Of a DNA stretch of 64,000 nt, positions 16,749 to 25,824 are shown one piece after another. Below the pieces are notes generated by a model. It worked only from the letters and a program-made list of their open reading frames with translations, had not been told where the DNA came from and did not search any database. The position numbers and the translations under genes were made by a program. The DNA comes from Lysobacterales bacterium (GTDB taxonomy: Bacteria > Pseudomonadota > Gammaproteobacteria > Xanthomonadales > Ahniellaceae), in NCBI GenBank assembly GCA_016721845.1, contig JADKHK010000013.1, forward strand, positions 1,408,501 through 1,472,500, written 5' to 3'. The stretch's first letter is position 1. Each line of letters opens with the position of its first letter.

Positions 16749-19160
16749 TCAGGGCGCAGCGCGGGCGTGATCGCCCGCTCCGGCCGTGGTCGCCACGGCG
16801 CCGGCCTTGGGCTGGAAGAAAAATTCGCCCGCTTCATGACCGGCGAACTGGATCGGCGCATATTCCGGAATCTGCACCAGCGACGATTCCGCTGCGGCCA
16901 GCGCCAGCGACGACGAGACCTCGCGGAACAGGCGCTGGCCTTCCAGCAACTGCGCGTTGTCTTCCAGCGCGGCGATCAGCGCGAGCGCGAAATGCGAGTT
17001 GTTGCCGCGACCGGTATCGGGCACCGGCGCCAGACCGCCCGAGGTCAGCGCGGTGCGTGACCGGCTCTGGCTCATCGTCTTCACCCACTGCGACCAGGCC
17101 TTGTCCGGCATCGCGCTGCTGAAGGTCGGGACCGCCGCACGCGTCATTGCGCCGGAATAGCAGGAGTCGGCGACCACCAGCACATGCTTCGCGTTCATCG
17201 TATTCAAGATGTCGCTGATCGCGCGGTTCGACAGCCACGAGGCCGGCGTGTTCTGGCGGCCATCGGCAGGAATCCAGTAACCCTGTCGGCTCGTGGCATC
17301 GACTTCGCCATGACCGGCGAAGTAGACGACCAGGTTGTCCTCCGGACCGAGGGCTTCCCGCTTCGCGTTCAGCGCCGAGAGGATCTCGAAACGGTTCGCG
17401 TTCTTCAGCAAGGTCGTGGTGAAGCCATAGCGGCGCGACAACACATCGGCCACCTTGTCGGCATCGTTGGCGGCGCTGCTCAAGGCCGGATAGTCGCTGT
17501 ACTGGTTGTTGCCGATCACGATCGCGTGATAGCGGCCGAGCGCGACACCACCAGGGACCGCGCGTTGCACGTTGCCAGCCCCGCCGGCCACCACATTCGA
17601 CGGCAACAGCAGGAATTCGACACCGCTGCGCGAACCGGCACGATCCACTGCGGTGACCGAGACATTGGTGCCGTCGGCATCGACCGGCATCTTGGCGCGG
17701 AACAGGCCGTCCGCGCCGACCGGCACCGCCGTGCCATTGATCAGCACCGACTGCAGCCCGCTGCGGGCGATGACCTTGCCGACCACTTCGGTCTGGTCAC
17801 CCTTCGGCGCCAATGCGGCCGTGCGACCGCGCGTGACGGTCAGTGCCGGTTCGAGGATTTCGACCAGCGGGCCGCTGCCGGCCAGGATCGGCGCACTGCC
17901 CGGACCACCGACCCGCTGTTCAAGCGCGCTGATCTGCGCGCGCTGACGCACCACCTCACGTTGCTTCGAGGTCAGCTGTTGTTCGAGCAACAGCAGCAGT
18001 TCGCGATCTTCCTTCGATGCGGCGACCGCCGACTGCATCTGCTTGCGCTCGCTGTCGAACTTCTCCAGTTCGGCCTTGATCTGCGCATCCTTCTGCTTGA
18101 GTTCGGCTTCCAGCGCCGTCATCCGGCCGATCGCGGCATCGAGTTCCAATGCCAGGTCGGATGCCGCCGCGCGCACGCGCTTCAGTTCTGCGGTGGCCTT
18201 TGCGGCCTCGGCGCCGCCGCGTTGCACCTGCGCGTCCAGCGTCGTTTCCTGCGCACGCAGTTCCGTCAGGCGTTTCTGGTCGGCGTCGCGCTGCGCGGCG
18301 TGCCGCAGTTGATCCTGTTCGAGCTTGGCGCGCTCGAGTTCGATGCGCTCCTGTTCACCGGCAAGCTTGTCGTTCAAGGCGATCATGTCCGGCGTGGCGG
18401 CGCCCAGCTGGGACTGTTTCGCGGCGAGTTCCGCGCGCGCCTTCTGCAGCTCGGCCTGGGCCGACTCCACGGCGCGCTTGCGTTGGCCGAGCTCGCCCTT
18501 GAGCTTCTCGTTCTCGGCACGGAGGGCATCGGCAGCGGCCTTCTGTCGTTCGATGTCTTCGCGCAGGCCGGCGATCTCGCCTTCCTTGGCGCTGACCGCG
18601 GCGGTCATGGTCGAGGCATAGATCAGGTCATCCCCGGTCAAACCGGACGCTTCGCGATACAGGTTCAGCGCACGGGTCATGTCCTTGGGCACGCCGAGCC
18701 CTTGTTCGTAGAGGTAACCGAGATTGATTTTCGCGCGCTTGAGGCCTTGGGCGGCCGCCTTGTCGTACCAGGGCGCGGCACGCGCCGGGTCGGGCGCAGT
18801 GCCGAGGCCCTTGTCATAGATTTCGCCGACGTAATTCTGAGCCTCGGCATCACCGGATTCGGCCTGGGCCAGCCACACCTTGAGTGCGGTCTCGTAGTTG
18901 GCGCGGTCGTAGGCGACGTATTCGCCGCCGCGGATCTCGCAATCCGACTGGATCGTGCGGATCGGCCGTCGCGCACTCATGTAGGTGCTCATCTTGCCGA
19001 GCTTGCGCACGGTGCCTGGCAGCAGGCAATCGACGATCATCATGTCTTCGGCGTTGCGGATGGAGGCACGTGGCGCTTCCACCGGCACCGCGACCAGGAC
19101 CATCGTCGCCGCGATCGCGACACTCAGTGCATTTGCCTTCAGGGTGTTCGGAACGGCCAT
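16749..19160 (-). CDS. Exported Sel1-repeat / coiled-coil / caspase-fold protein
   Basis: An 803-residue protein. A probable Sec signal peptide (1 to about 30) is followed by a conserved segment with DCLLPGTVRKLG and DCEIRGGEYVAYDRANY. Sel1-like repeats come next (about 88-170: AQNYVGEIYDKGLG, AKINLGYLYEQGLG), then a long Glu/Lys/Ala/Gln coiled coil (about 190-415), an Ig-like beta domain (430-520) and a C14 caspase-like domain (540-780). Both catalytic residues are present: His617 in YFAGHGE and Cys667 in ADSCYSG. Bacterial caspase homologues cut after Arg/Lys or Asp; the target here is unknown. A TGGAG site precedes the ATG. It diverges from the autotransporter gene 105 bases away. Confidence 0.87.
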   Translation of the reverse strand: MAVPNTLKANALSVAIAATMVLVAVPVEAPRASIRNAEDMMIVDCLLPGTVRKLGKMSTYMSARRPIRTIQSDCEIRGGEYVAYDRANYETALKVWLAQAESGDAEAQNYVGEIYDKGLGTAPDPARAAPWYDKAAAQGLKRAKINLGYLYEQGLGVPKDMTRALNLYREASGLTGDDLIYASTMTAAVSAKEGEIAGLREDIERQKAAADALRAENEKLKGELGQRKRAVESAQAELQKARAELAAKQSQLGAATPDMIALNDKLAGEQERIELERAKLEQDQLRHAAQRDADQKRLTELRAQETTLDAQVQRGGAEAAKATAELKRVRAAASDLALELDAAIGRMTALEAELKQKDAQIKAELEKFDSERKQMQSAVAASKEDRELLLLLEQQLTSKQREVVRQRAQISALEQRVGGPGSAPILAGSGPLVEILEPALTVTRGRTAALAPKGDQTEVVGKVIARSGLQSVLINGTAVPVGADGLFRAKMPVDADGTNVSVTAVDRAGSRSGVEFLLLPSNVVAGGAGNVQRAVPGGVALGRYHAIVIGNNQYSDYPALSSAANDADKVADVLSRRYGFTTTLLKNANRFEILSALNAKREALGPEDNLVVYFAGHGEVDATSRQGYWIPADGRQNTPASWLSNRAISDILNTMNAKHVLVVADSCYSGAMTRAAVPTFSSAMPDKAWSQWVKTMSQSRSRTALTSGGLAPVPDTGRGNNSHFALALIAALEDNAQLLEGQRLFREVSSSLALAAAESSLVQIPEYAPIQFAGHEAGEFFFQPKAGAVATTAGAGDHARAAP

Positions 19161-19265
19161 GTGCTCGGGCTCCATCGGCTGGGGGAGCGCTGCGCGGCTA
19201 CCGGCACCGCGTGGCGCTGTAGTAGGCTCGGAGTATAGCCACAGCGTCTGCAGGGAGTCCGTCCG

Positions 19266-22200
19266 ATGACCACGCCCGTCCGCTTCACAGCACCGCGCGT
19301 CGCACCTCGTTCCGGACATCGCGTCCTGCGTTCGCTCCTTGCCGCCGCACTCGTCGCCTCGGCATCGCTCACGCAAGCCGTGTGCCTGAATCAGAGCAGC
19401 GGCAGTGGCCAGTCGCTGGTGAAAGGTTCCGCGGTGTTCATGCCGCTCACCGCCGGCATCACTACGTCGACGACGCCGGCTCCGGACGAAACCTTCAACT
19501 GGATCGCGCCGGCGCCACTGACGTTCACCGGCAACGGCAGCCAGACGCTGTCGGAAACCCTGCCCTGGGTCGTGTCCGGGCCGACCATGTCCGTCGACAG
19601 CCTGCAGGGCGTCTACATTCCGCCGTCCGCGCCCACGGGTACTGTCAGCGTGTCGGTGTCGACCACGTCCTGCCCGACGTCGGTGATGAATTACACGATC
19701 AATGTCGGCGACCTGCTGAACCCGACCACGACGAAGCTGGCGGGCGACAGTCAGGCCTTGCCGCCGGGCAGTCCCTCCGCATTTCTGGAACTCGGACTGA
19801 CCCACACCGACCCGGGCGGTGGCCCGACCGTGCTCGGCGCGGTCAATGTGCCGGTGTTCTTCACCACCAACAGCTTGTCGATCGCCAGCCTCGACCCGCT
19901 CGTGCCGCTGGGCAACCTCAAGGTGTACACGGACGGCGCCGGCATCGCGCGCATTCCCTTCTTCGTCGATCCTGCGGCACCCGTCGGCTCCAACTTCACG
20001 ATCGATGCCGTGGCACCCGGCTATCCGCCGCAGACGTTCAACGCCACGGTGATCGCTGCCACCCCGATGATGACCATCGTGTCCGGCAACGCCCAGTCCG
20101 GGGAAGCCGGGACGACATCGGCACCGCTGATCGTCGAAACGATGTTGTCGGGAACGCCCTCCAACGTGCCGGTCACCTTCGACGTGGTCGACGGCGACGC
20201 CACCTTCGATGAAAACGGCGGCACCAGCTACACGTCGTTTGTCAACGGCAACCGCCAGCAAGCCCACATCCGCTACGGCGACATCATCGGTTCGATCCGG
20301 GTCACGGCCAATGCACCCGGATATCCGGGCGTGCAATTCATTCTGAACTCGACACCGCGCGGCGCCGTCGTCGTTACCTCCGGCGACGGCCAGGTATTGG
20401 AACCCGGTGCGACCAGCAATCCCGTCGTGGTGGTCGCGCAGAATTCCGATGGCAGCCTCGACGTCGGCCGCACCATCGAATTCTCGGTCGTCGCCGGCGA
20501 TGCCGTGATCACCGAGAGCGGCACGACCAGCTACACCAGTTTCGATACCATCGAAAACGGATTGCACACGATCTCGCTGACCGCCGGCACGACCCCAGGG
20601 CCGATCGTCGTTGCGGCGACTTCGGCCGGTTTCGTGGACGGCAGCATTTCCGCCACGATCCAGTCGGGTGCGCCGCTGGAACCGATCCAGATCGTCGCTG
20701 GCGACGGTCAATCGGCCACGATCGGATCGGTCCTGCCGCAAGCACTGAAGGTCCATGTGCCGGTGCCGCTGGGCACAGTCGGCCCGAACGTGACCTTCAC
20801 CGTCACTTCCGGCGGCGCGCGCTTCGTCGACAACACGCTCGCGACCATCACGGTGCCGCTGGATGCCGCTTCCGATGCGGCGGTGCTACTGCAGTTCGGC
20901 AATGTGATCGGCAACGTCGGCGTGCTCGCCAGCGCGCCCGGCTACCAGCCGGTGCAATTCTCGCTGTCAGCACTGGCACCGGGCGGCAGCGGCATCAGCC
21001 TGACGCCGGCGTCGACGCCGACGACCGGCACCACCGGCTTCGACAGCGCTCCGCTGATCGTTCTGCTCAGCGATGGCGGCAATGCCGTCTCCGGCGCGAC
21101 CGTCACCTGGCAAGTCGTGACCGGCGACGCCAGCGTGAACCAGTCGAGCACGACGACCAACGCCAGCGGCCGCGCCCAGACCACCCTGCGTTTCGGTGCC
21201 GAACCCGGCGCCGTCGTGGTGCGCGCGACCCATGCGCCGAGCCAAGGCAATGCACCCGTCAGTACCGACTTCAACCTGAGCGTGGGCGATCCCACGCTGG
21301 AGATCGTCTCCGGCGACTTGCAGTCCGGCCCGGTCGGCACCGCACTGGACCACCCGATCGTGTTCCGCCTGCGTTATGCCGACGGCAACGGCATCGGCGG
21401 ACAGCCGCTGTCCTTCATCATCGATGGCGATGCAACGGTGCTGAACCCGACCGTCACGACCGACGCCACTGGCAGCGCCGGCGTGCAGTTGCAGTTCGGC
21501 GCAACCGCCGGCCACGTCGGCATCGATGCGATGGCCTTGTCGGGCCGCGTGAAGGTGCTCGCCTCCGCCGTCAGCTTCGTGCCCAGCCTGACCATTCTGT
21601 CCGGCAACAACCAAACCGCGACGGCCGGCACCGCCCTGCCTCAGCCACTGGTGGTCAAACTGAGCGGCCCTGCAGCGGCGATGGCGATGGCGAAGGGGCT
21701 GGGTGGCCTGACCGTGACCTGGCAAGTGTCCTGCGGCAACGGCAGTCTGGCATCGGCGACCACGACGACCGACCTTGCGGGCGAGAGCCGGAATCAGCTG
21801 ACCCTTGGCACCTCGCCTGGATGCAACACGGTGCAAGCCAGCATCGCCGGCATCGGCGGCGTCAGCTTCAGTGCGACCGGCACGGTCCCGTCGACCAGCG
21901 TGCTCGAGATCCTGTCCGGCAACGGCCAGAACCTGCTGCCTGCAGTCGAGTCGGCCCCCTTGCGCGTGCGCTTGCGCAGTCCCGGTGGCGAGCCGGTTGC
22001 GGGTTTGACCATTCGCTTTGCGGCCGATCGCAGTGGCGTCCAGCTCAGTCACGACGAAGTGACGACCGCGGCCGACGGCACCGCCTCGACGACGGCCCGC
22101 ATGGGCCTGCCGTCCACGTTCAAGGTGATCGCATCGGTACGCGACGTGCCAGCCATCGCCACGGTCGAGTTCACGCTGAATGTCGGCATTGCCAATACGC

Positions 22201-23492
22201 CCGGGCTGACGCCGCCGCAAGAGCGCCTGGCCGAGATCATCGACACCGCCTGCCCGGCACTCGCTGCGCTGAGCAATCCGACGCCGCGTCAGCTGGATTT
22301 GCTGCAGCGCTGTTCGGAGCTGGTGGTCAACGCCCGGAATCACCCCGGTGAAGTGCGCGACGCGCTCGGCAACCTGCTCGCGCGCAAGGGCGACGCACAG
22401 AATGCGGCGGCGCTTGCCGCGGCCAACAGCCAGCTCAACAATCTCAAGGCGCGCTTTTCGGCACTGCGCTCCGGCTCGCGCGGTTTCGACCTCGCCGGCC
22501 TCAACGTGATGACCGGCAGTGGCGCCCTGCCCTTGAGTCTGTTGCCGAGCGCGATCGCGCTGGCGGTCGGCGAGGAGCCGCCTGCAGAAGTCGGCGATGC
22601 GTTCTCGCGCTGGGGCTTCTTCGCGACCGGCACCATCGGCCGCGGCGAACGCGACCCGGACACGCTCGATCCGGGCTTCAAGTACGACAGCTACGACCTC
22701 ACCGCCGGCGTCGACTACCGCATGAACGACTCGTGGATCCTGGGCGGTGCGCTCGGCTTCAATCGCAACACGACCGATATGCCGGGCGATACGGGCGGCA
22801 TGGATGCCAGTGGCTGGACCGCATCCGGTTACGCCAGCTGGTTCAACGGTGCGTCGTGGTATGCCGATGCCGTGCTCAGCTACGGCCACAACAGCTACGA
22901 CCTGGACCGCCAGATTCGCTACAGCGTCGACGGCCTTGCGGGTGGGCGGACCTTGATCGATCAGGTCGCCTCGGCATCGCCGGGTGGAGACCGCCAAGCC
23001 CTGTCGTTGTCGCTGGGCCGTGACTTCAGCAAGAACGCGTGGACCTTCGGCCCCTATCTGCGCGCCGCCTATTCGAAGCTGGACTTCGACGCCTACACCG
23101 AAACCATGTCGCGTCCCGACGGCCCCGGCGCAGGCTTCGCGCTGTCGGTCGACGGGCGCACGCTGAAGAGCCTGCAAGGCGTGGTGGGCGGCAAGTTCAG
23201 CTATGCCGTGAGCACCTCCTGGGGCGTGCTCGTGCCGAACGCCCAGCTCGAATGGGTCAAGGAGTTCGAAGACGACCCTGACCTGTTGGTCACGCGCTTT
23301 GCCTTCGACCCGAACCAGACGCCGATCCTGATCGAAAGCGACCGCATCGACACCGACTACGTCAATCTCGGCCTGGGCCTGTCCGGTGTGTTCGCCAGTG
23401 GCCGTAGCGCTTACGTGTATTACGAACATGTCGCCGGCCAGGACCGCATGAGTTCGGACAGCCTCGCCATCGGCGTGCGCATCGAATTCTGA
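19266..23492 (+). CDS. Autotransporter with seven bacterial Ig-like repeats
   Basis: A 1408-residue type V secretion protein. It has a signal peptide (RSLLAAALVASASLTQA, cut near residue 38) and a Cys-containing N-terminal domain. About seven Ig-like repeats of roughly 100 residues follow (about 270-980), each opening with a variant of I-V/L-SG-N/D-x-Q and many containing TTT(D/N)A.G. A helical linker at about 980-1090 comes before a C-terminal autotransporter barrel (about 1105-1408) that ends with the terminal Phe signature GVRIEF. A GGGAG site precedes the ATG. The passenger resembles invasin/intimin-like adhesins, but the barrel is C-terminal. Adhesion is the likely role, by inference. 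Confidence 0.9.
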   Translation: MTTPVRFTAPRVAPRSGHRVLRSLLAAALVASASLTQAVCLNQSSGSGQSLVKGSAVFMPLTAGITTSTTPAPDETFNWIAPAPLTFTGNGSQTLSETLPWVVSGPTMSVDSLQGVYIPPSAPTGTVSVSVSTTSCPTSVMNYTINVGDLLNPTTTKLAGDSQALPPGSPSAFLELGLTHTDPGGGPTVLGAVNVPVFFTTNSLSIASLDPLVPLGNLKVYTDGAGIARIPFFVDPAAPVGSNFTIDAVAPGYPPQTFNATVIAATPMMTIVSGNAQSGEAGTTSAPLIVETMLSGTPSNVPVTFDVVDGDATFDENGGTSYTSFVNGNRQQAHIRYGDIIGSIRVTANAPGYPGVQFILNSTPRGAVVVTSGDGQVLEPGATSNPVVVVAQNSDGSLDVGRTIEFSVVAGDAVITESGTTSYTSFDTIENGLHTISLTAGTTPGPIVVAATSAGFVDGSISATIQSGAPLEPIQIVAGDGQSATIGSVLPQALKVHVPVPLGTVGPNVTFTVTSGGARFVDNTLATITVPLDAASDAAVLLQFGNVIGNVGVLASAPGYQPVQFSLSALAPGGSGISLTPASTPTTGTTGFDSAPLIVLLSDGGNAVSGATVTWQVVTGDASVNQSSTTTNASGRAQTTLRFGAEPGAVVVRATHAPSQGNAPVSTDFNLSVGDPTLEIVSGDLQSGPVGTALDHPIVFRLRYADGNGIGGQPLSFIIDGDATVLNPTVTTDATGSAGVQLQFGATAGHVGIDAMALSGRVKVLASAVSFVPSLTILSGNNQTATAGTALPQPLVVKLSGPAAAMAMAKGLGGLTVTWQVSCGNGSLASATTTTDLAGESRNQLTLGTSPGCNTVQASIAGIGGVSFSATGTVPSTSVLEILSGNGQNLLPAVESAPLRVRLRSPGGEPVAGLTIRFAADRSGVQLSHDEVTTAADGTASTTARMGLPSTFKVIASVRDVPAIATVEFTLNVGIANTPGLTPPQERLAEIIDTACPALAALSNPTPRQLDLLQRCSELVVNARNHPGEVRDALGNLLARKGDAQNAAALAAANSQLNNLKARFSALRSGSRGFDLAGLNVMTGSGALPLSLLPSAIALAVGEEPPAEVGDAFSRWGFFATGTIGRGERDPDTLDPGFKYDSYDLTAGVDYRMNDSWILGGALGFNRNTTDMPGDTGGMDASGWTASGYASWFNGASWYADAVLSYGHNSYDLDRQIRYSVDGLAGGRTLIDQVASASPGGDRQALSLSLGRDFSKNAWTFGPYLRAAYSKLDFDAYTETMSRPDGPGAGFALSVDGRTLKSLQGVVGGKFSYAVSTSWGVLVPNAQLEWVKEFEDDPDLLVTRFAFDPNQTPILIESDRIDTDYVNLGLGLSGVFASGRSAYVYYEHVAGQDRMSSDSLAIGVRIEF
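20071..22190 (+). repeat. Seven tandem Ig-like coding repeats in the autotransporter
   Basis: Repeat openings fall near 20080, 20370, 20688, 20999, 21301, 21591 and 21907, a spacing of about 290-318 bases. Protein similarity is clear but DNA identity is moderate, so the units are old rather than recent copies. Their boundaries were judged by eye from the recurring (I/V)(L/V)SG(N/D)xQ motif. Confidence 0.75.
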
Positions 23493-23499
23493 CGGGGGC

Positions 23500-23527
23500 T
23501 TGGCGGAATGTTCGAATTGGTCATAAT
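23500..23527 (+). promoter_or_regulatory. Sigma-70-type promoter for the PP2C phosphatase
   Basis: TTGGCG and CATAAT are separated by 16 bases, 28 bases before the phosphatase ATG and starting 8 bases after the autotransporter stop codon. It would give the phosphatase its own start independent of the upstream gene. Confidence 0.55.
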
Positions 23528-23554
23528 CCCAATCCAGATGCGGCAGCAGCCAAC

Positions 23555-24259
23555 ATGATCGAATTCGGGCACTCCACCCACGTCGGGCTCCGCCGCGAGC
23601 ACAACGAGGACACCTATTACGCCGACAGCGAACTCGGCCTGTGGCTGGTCGCCGACGGCATGGGTGGCCACGAGAACGGCGAAGTCGCCAGCGCGCTCGC
23701 GCGCGACACCCTCGTGCGCGAAATCAAGGCCGGCGAGGTGCTGTCACGAGCGATCCAGCTCGCCGACGAGGAAATCATCAAGCACTCCAATCGTCGTCCA
23801 CAGGCCCTGCCGATGGGCACCACGGTCGCGGCAGTGCGCGTGCAGGGCAACACTTACGAAATCGCCTGGGTCGGCGATAGCCGCGTCTACGGCGCCGAAG
23901 ACGGCGAATTTCGTCAGCTCTCGCAAGACCATTCCTATGTGCGCGAACTGGTCGAGCAAGGTGCGATCAGCCCGGAGCAGGCGCGCACGCATCCGCATCG
24001 CAATGTCGTCACGCAGGCGCTCGGCGTCACCGATCCGCAGAGCCTGCGCGTCGAAACCTTGACCGGCACACTGTCGCCCGGCAGTCAGTTATTGCTGTGC
24101 AGCGACGGTTTGACCGAAGAAGTCGATGATGGCGACATTGCACGGGTGCTCTCGCGCACCGACCTGTCCACGCAGGAATGCGTCGATCACCTGATCCTGG
24201 CGGCGCTGGATGGCGGCGGCTCGGACAATGTCACGGTAATCCTGCTGCGCTGCAAGTGA
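23555..24259 (+). CDS. PP2C-family Ser/Thr protein phosphatase (Stp type)
   Basis: A 234-residue soluble phosphatase that should reverse Hanks-type kinase phosphorylation. All PP2C metal motifs are visible: RREHNED near residue 13, VADGMGGH (about 32-39), GDSRVYG, LCSDGLTEEV and the final GGSDNVTVILL. It ends 12 bases from the convergent Ser/Thr kinase gene, a frequent kinase-phosphatase pairing. No strong Shine-Dalgarno precedes the ATG. Confidence 0.95.
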   Translation: MIEFGHSTHVGLRREHNEDTYYADSELGLWLVADGMGGHENGEVASALARDTLVREIKAGEVLSRAIQLADEEIIKHSNRRPQALPMGTTVAAVRVQGNTYEIAWVGDSRVYGAEDGEFRQLSQDHSYVRELVEQGAISPEQARTHPHRNVVTQALGVTDPQSLRVETLTGTLSPGSQLLLCSDGLTEEVDDGDIARVLSRTDLSTQECVDHLILAALDGGGSDNVTVILLRCK

Positions 24260-24271
24260 GTTGTCCGAGCG

Positions 24272-25750
24272 CTATTGCGCAACGCAATCCTTGTCGCGCA
24301 GGACCTGCAATGCGATACGCGCGGGGTCAGCCATCAAACCGCTTTCGGCAAGCAGGTTGCAGCCGGTGATCGAGCCGCGATCCAAGGCGGCGCGCGCCTT
24401 CGATTCGTAAAAGTCCGCGATCCGCGCCAACCCCTGGGTGGCTTCGGCATTGCCGGCATCCAGCCGCAACACCTGCTGGTAGATCTCGATGGCATTGTCG
24501 CCGGGCGGCGACGACAGCTTGCGTCCGATCACACTCGATTCGTCGCTCGGTGCGATTGCTTCACGCACATACCCGTTCGCCTTCGCCAGCAGACTGCCGA
24601 CATCGCCCTCGATCACGATCGGTGGCGGCGCATCGGGAACGACGGGATCGGTCACGACGACGGGCGGATCAGGGGCGACCGGGGAATCGACATTCTCCAC
24701 CGGCTTGCGTCCGAACATCGACCAGGCGAGGACCGCAACGATCAGCGCACCACCGCCCGCCAGTGCCCACAGCCAGGGTTTGGGTTGCGCAACAGTCTCG
24801 GCCGTCGACACGCCCTGCGCGATTGCGACGCCGCGCTGGGTCGGCTCGGTGTCGTCGCTCGGTCGCACTGCGGCGCGCGTCGCGGTGCGCTTGCGCGTCG
24901 CCATCGCCTCGCGCATCGCCCGGGCCTCGGGCGCGGTGGCGATCAGTTTCTCGCTGGCGATGACGAATTCATCGCCAGTCGCGAAACGCTGGTCCGGCAG
25001 CTTGGCCATCAGCCGATTCAGCAGCGGCTGCAGCCACGCCACATTCGGCGGCAGCTTCGGGATCGGGTGCGTCACGTGCATCAGCGCGATCGTGTACGGG
25101 TCCGATGAATCGAACGGCGGCGCGCCAGTCAACAACTCGTACATCATCGCACCGAGGCTGTAGAGGTCGGATCGACCATCCACCTTCTCCGCGCGCGCCT
25201 GTTCCGGACTCATGTAATGCGGCGTACCGATGGAATTGCCCGCGAGCGTCGCCATCGTGTTCGAGTTCATCGCCTTGGCGATGCCGAAATCGGCCAGCAC
25301 GGCCGTACCGTTCGCGCGGAACAGCACGTTGGCCGGCTTCACGTCACGATGCACCACGCCCTTCTCGTGCGCATAGGCCAGACCGAGCGCGATGTCGCGC
25401 GTGACATCCAGAGTCTCTGGCACCGGCATCACCTTGCCCATGCGTTCGCGCAGCGTGCCACCCGGGATGAACTCCTGGGCGAGGTAGTACACACCGTTGT
25501 GCTGGCCAATGTCGTAGACGGTGACGAGATTGGGATGGCTGAGCTTGGCCGTCAGCCGACCTTCCTTGAGGAAGCGGTCGGTGAACTCGACATTCGCCGC
25601 AAGTGACGGCGCCATCACCTTCAGGGCCACCTCGCGGTCCAGGGACTCCTGCATCGCCAGATACACCGAGGCCATGCCGCCTTCGCCCAGGCTCCGCAGG
25701 ATGCGATAGCCGGGGATATCGACACTGTGCATCACCTGGGTCACACTCAT
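24272..25750 (-). CDS. Membrane-anchored Ser/Thr protein kinase (PknB/Hanks type)
   Basis: About 492 residues. The kinase domain (about 12-275) has the Gly-rich loop LGEGGMASVY, Lys44 in VALKV, HRDVKPAN (134-141), DFG (154-156) and an SPE activation-segment end. A basic juxtamembrane stretch follows, then one membrane helix (about 326-346), a Pro/Val-rich spacer and a periplasmic C-terminal domain with a TPR-like helical run (EIYQQVLRLDAGNAEATQGL). The start is uncertain: ATGs at 25762 and 25732 and a TTG at 25792 are in frame, none with a strong ribosome site. The phosphatase partner is convergent, so the pair is not one transcript. Confidence 0.9.
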   Translation of the reverse strand: MSVTQVMHSVDIPGYRILRSLGEGGMASVYLAMQESLDREVALKVMAPSLAANVEFTDRFLKEGRLTAKLSHPNLVTVYDIGQHNGVYYLAQEFIPGGTLRERMGKVMPVPETLDVTRDIALGLAYAHEKGVVHRDVKPANVLFRANGTAVLADFGIAKAMNSNTMATLAGNSIGTPHYMSPEQARAEKVDGRSDLYSLGAMMYELLTGAPPFDSSDPYTIALMHVTHPIPKLPPNVAWLQPLLNRLMAKLPDQRFATGDEFVIASEKLIATAPEARAMREAMATRKRTATRAAVRPSDDTEPTQRGVAIAQGVSTAETVAQPKPWLWALAGGGALIVAVLAWSMFGRKPVENVDSPVAPDPPVVVTDPVVPDAPPPIVIEGDVGSLLAKANGYVREAIAPSDESSVIGRKLSSPPGDNAIEIYQQVLRLDAGNAEATQGLARIADFYESKARAALDRGSITGCNLLAESGLMADPARIALQVLRDKDCVAQ

Positions 25751-25824
25751 TCCGGTCGGCATCCACGCGCGTTCATCACGCAAAGATAGCAAAGCGCGTG
25801 CCGGCGCAGGCGGGAAAGTTGCGC

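Noticed and set aside
16749..19160. Caspase protein as part of an antiphage defence operon
   Set aside because: No effector, CRISPR, NLR-type ATPase or nuclease gene is adjacent, and the protein appears to be exported; a defence role would be speculation.
17184..19238. 684-codon plus-strand open frame opposite the caspase gene
   Set aside because: It mirrors the coiled-coil coding strand; the translation has no motif and no ribosome site, whereas the minus frame has catalytic residues and domains.
20967..23429. 820-codon minus-strand open frame opposite the autotransporter
   Set aside because: Antisense shadow of the repeat passenger and barrel; the plus-strand protein has a signal peptide and terminal Phe barrel signature.
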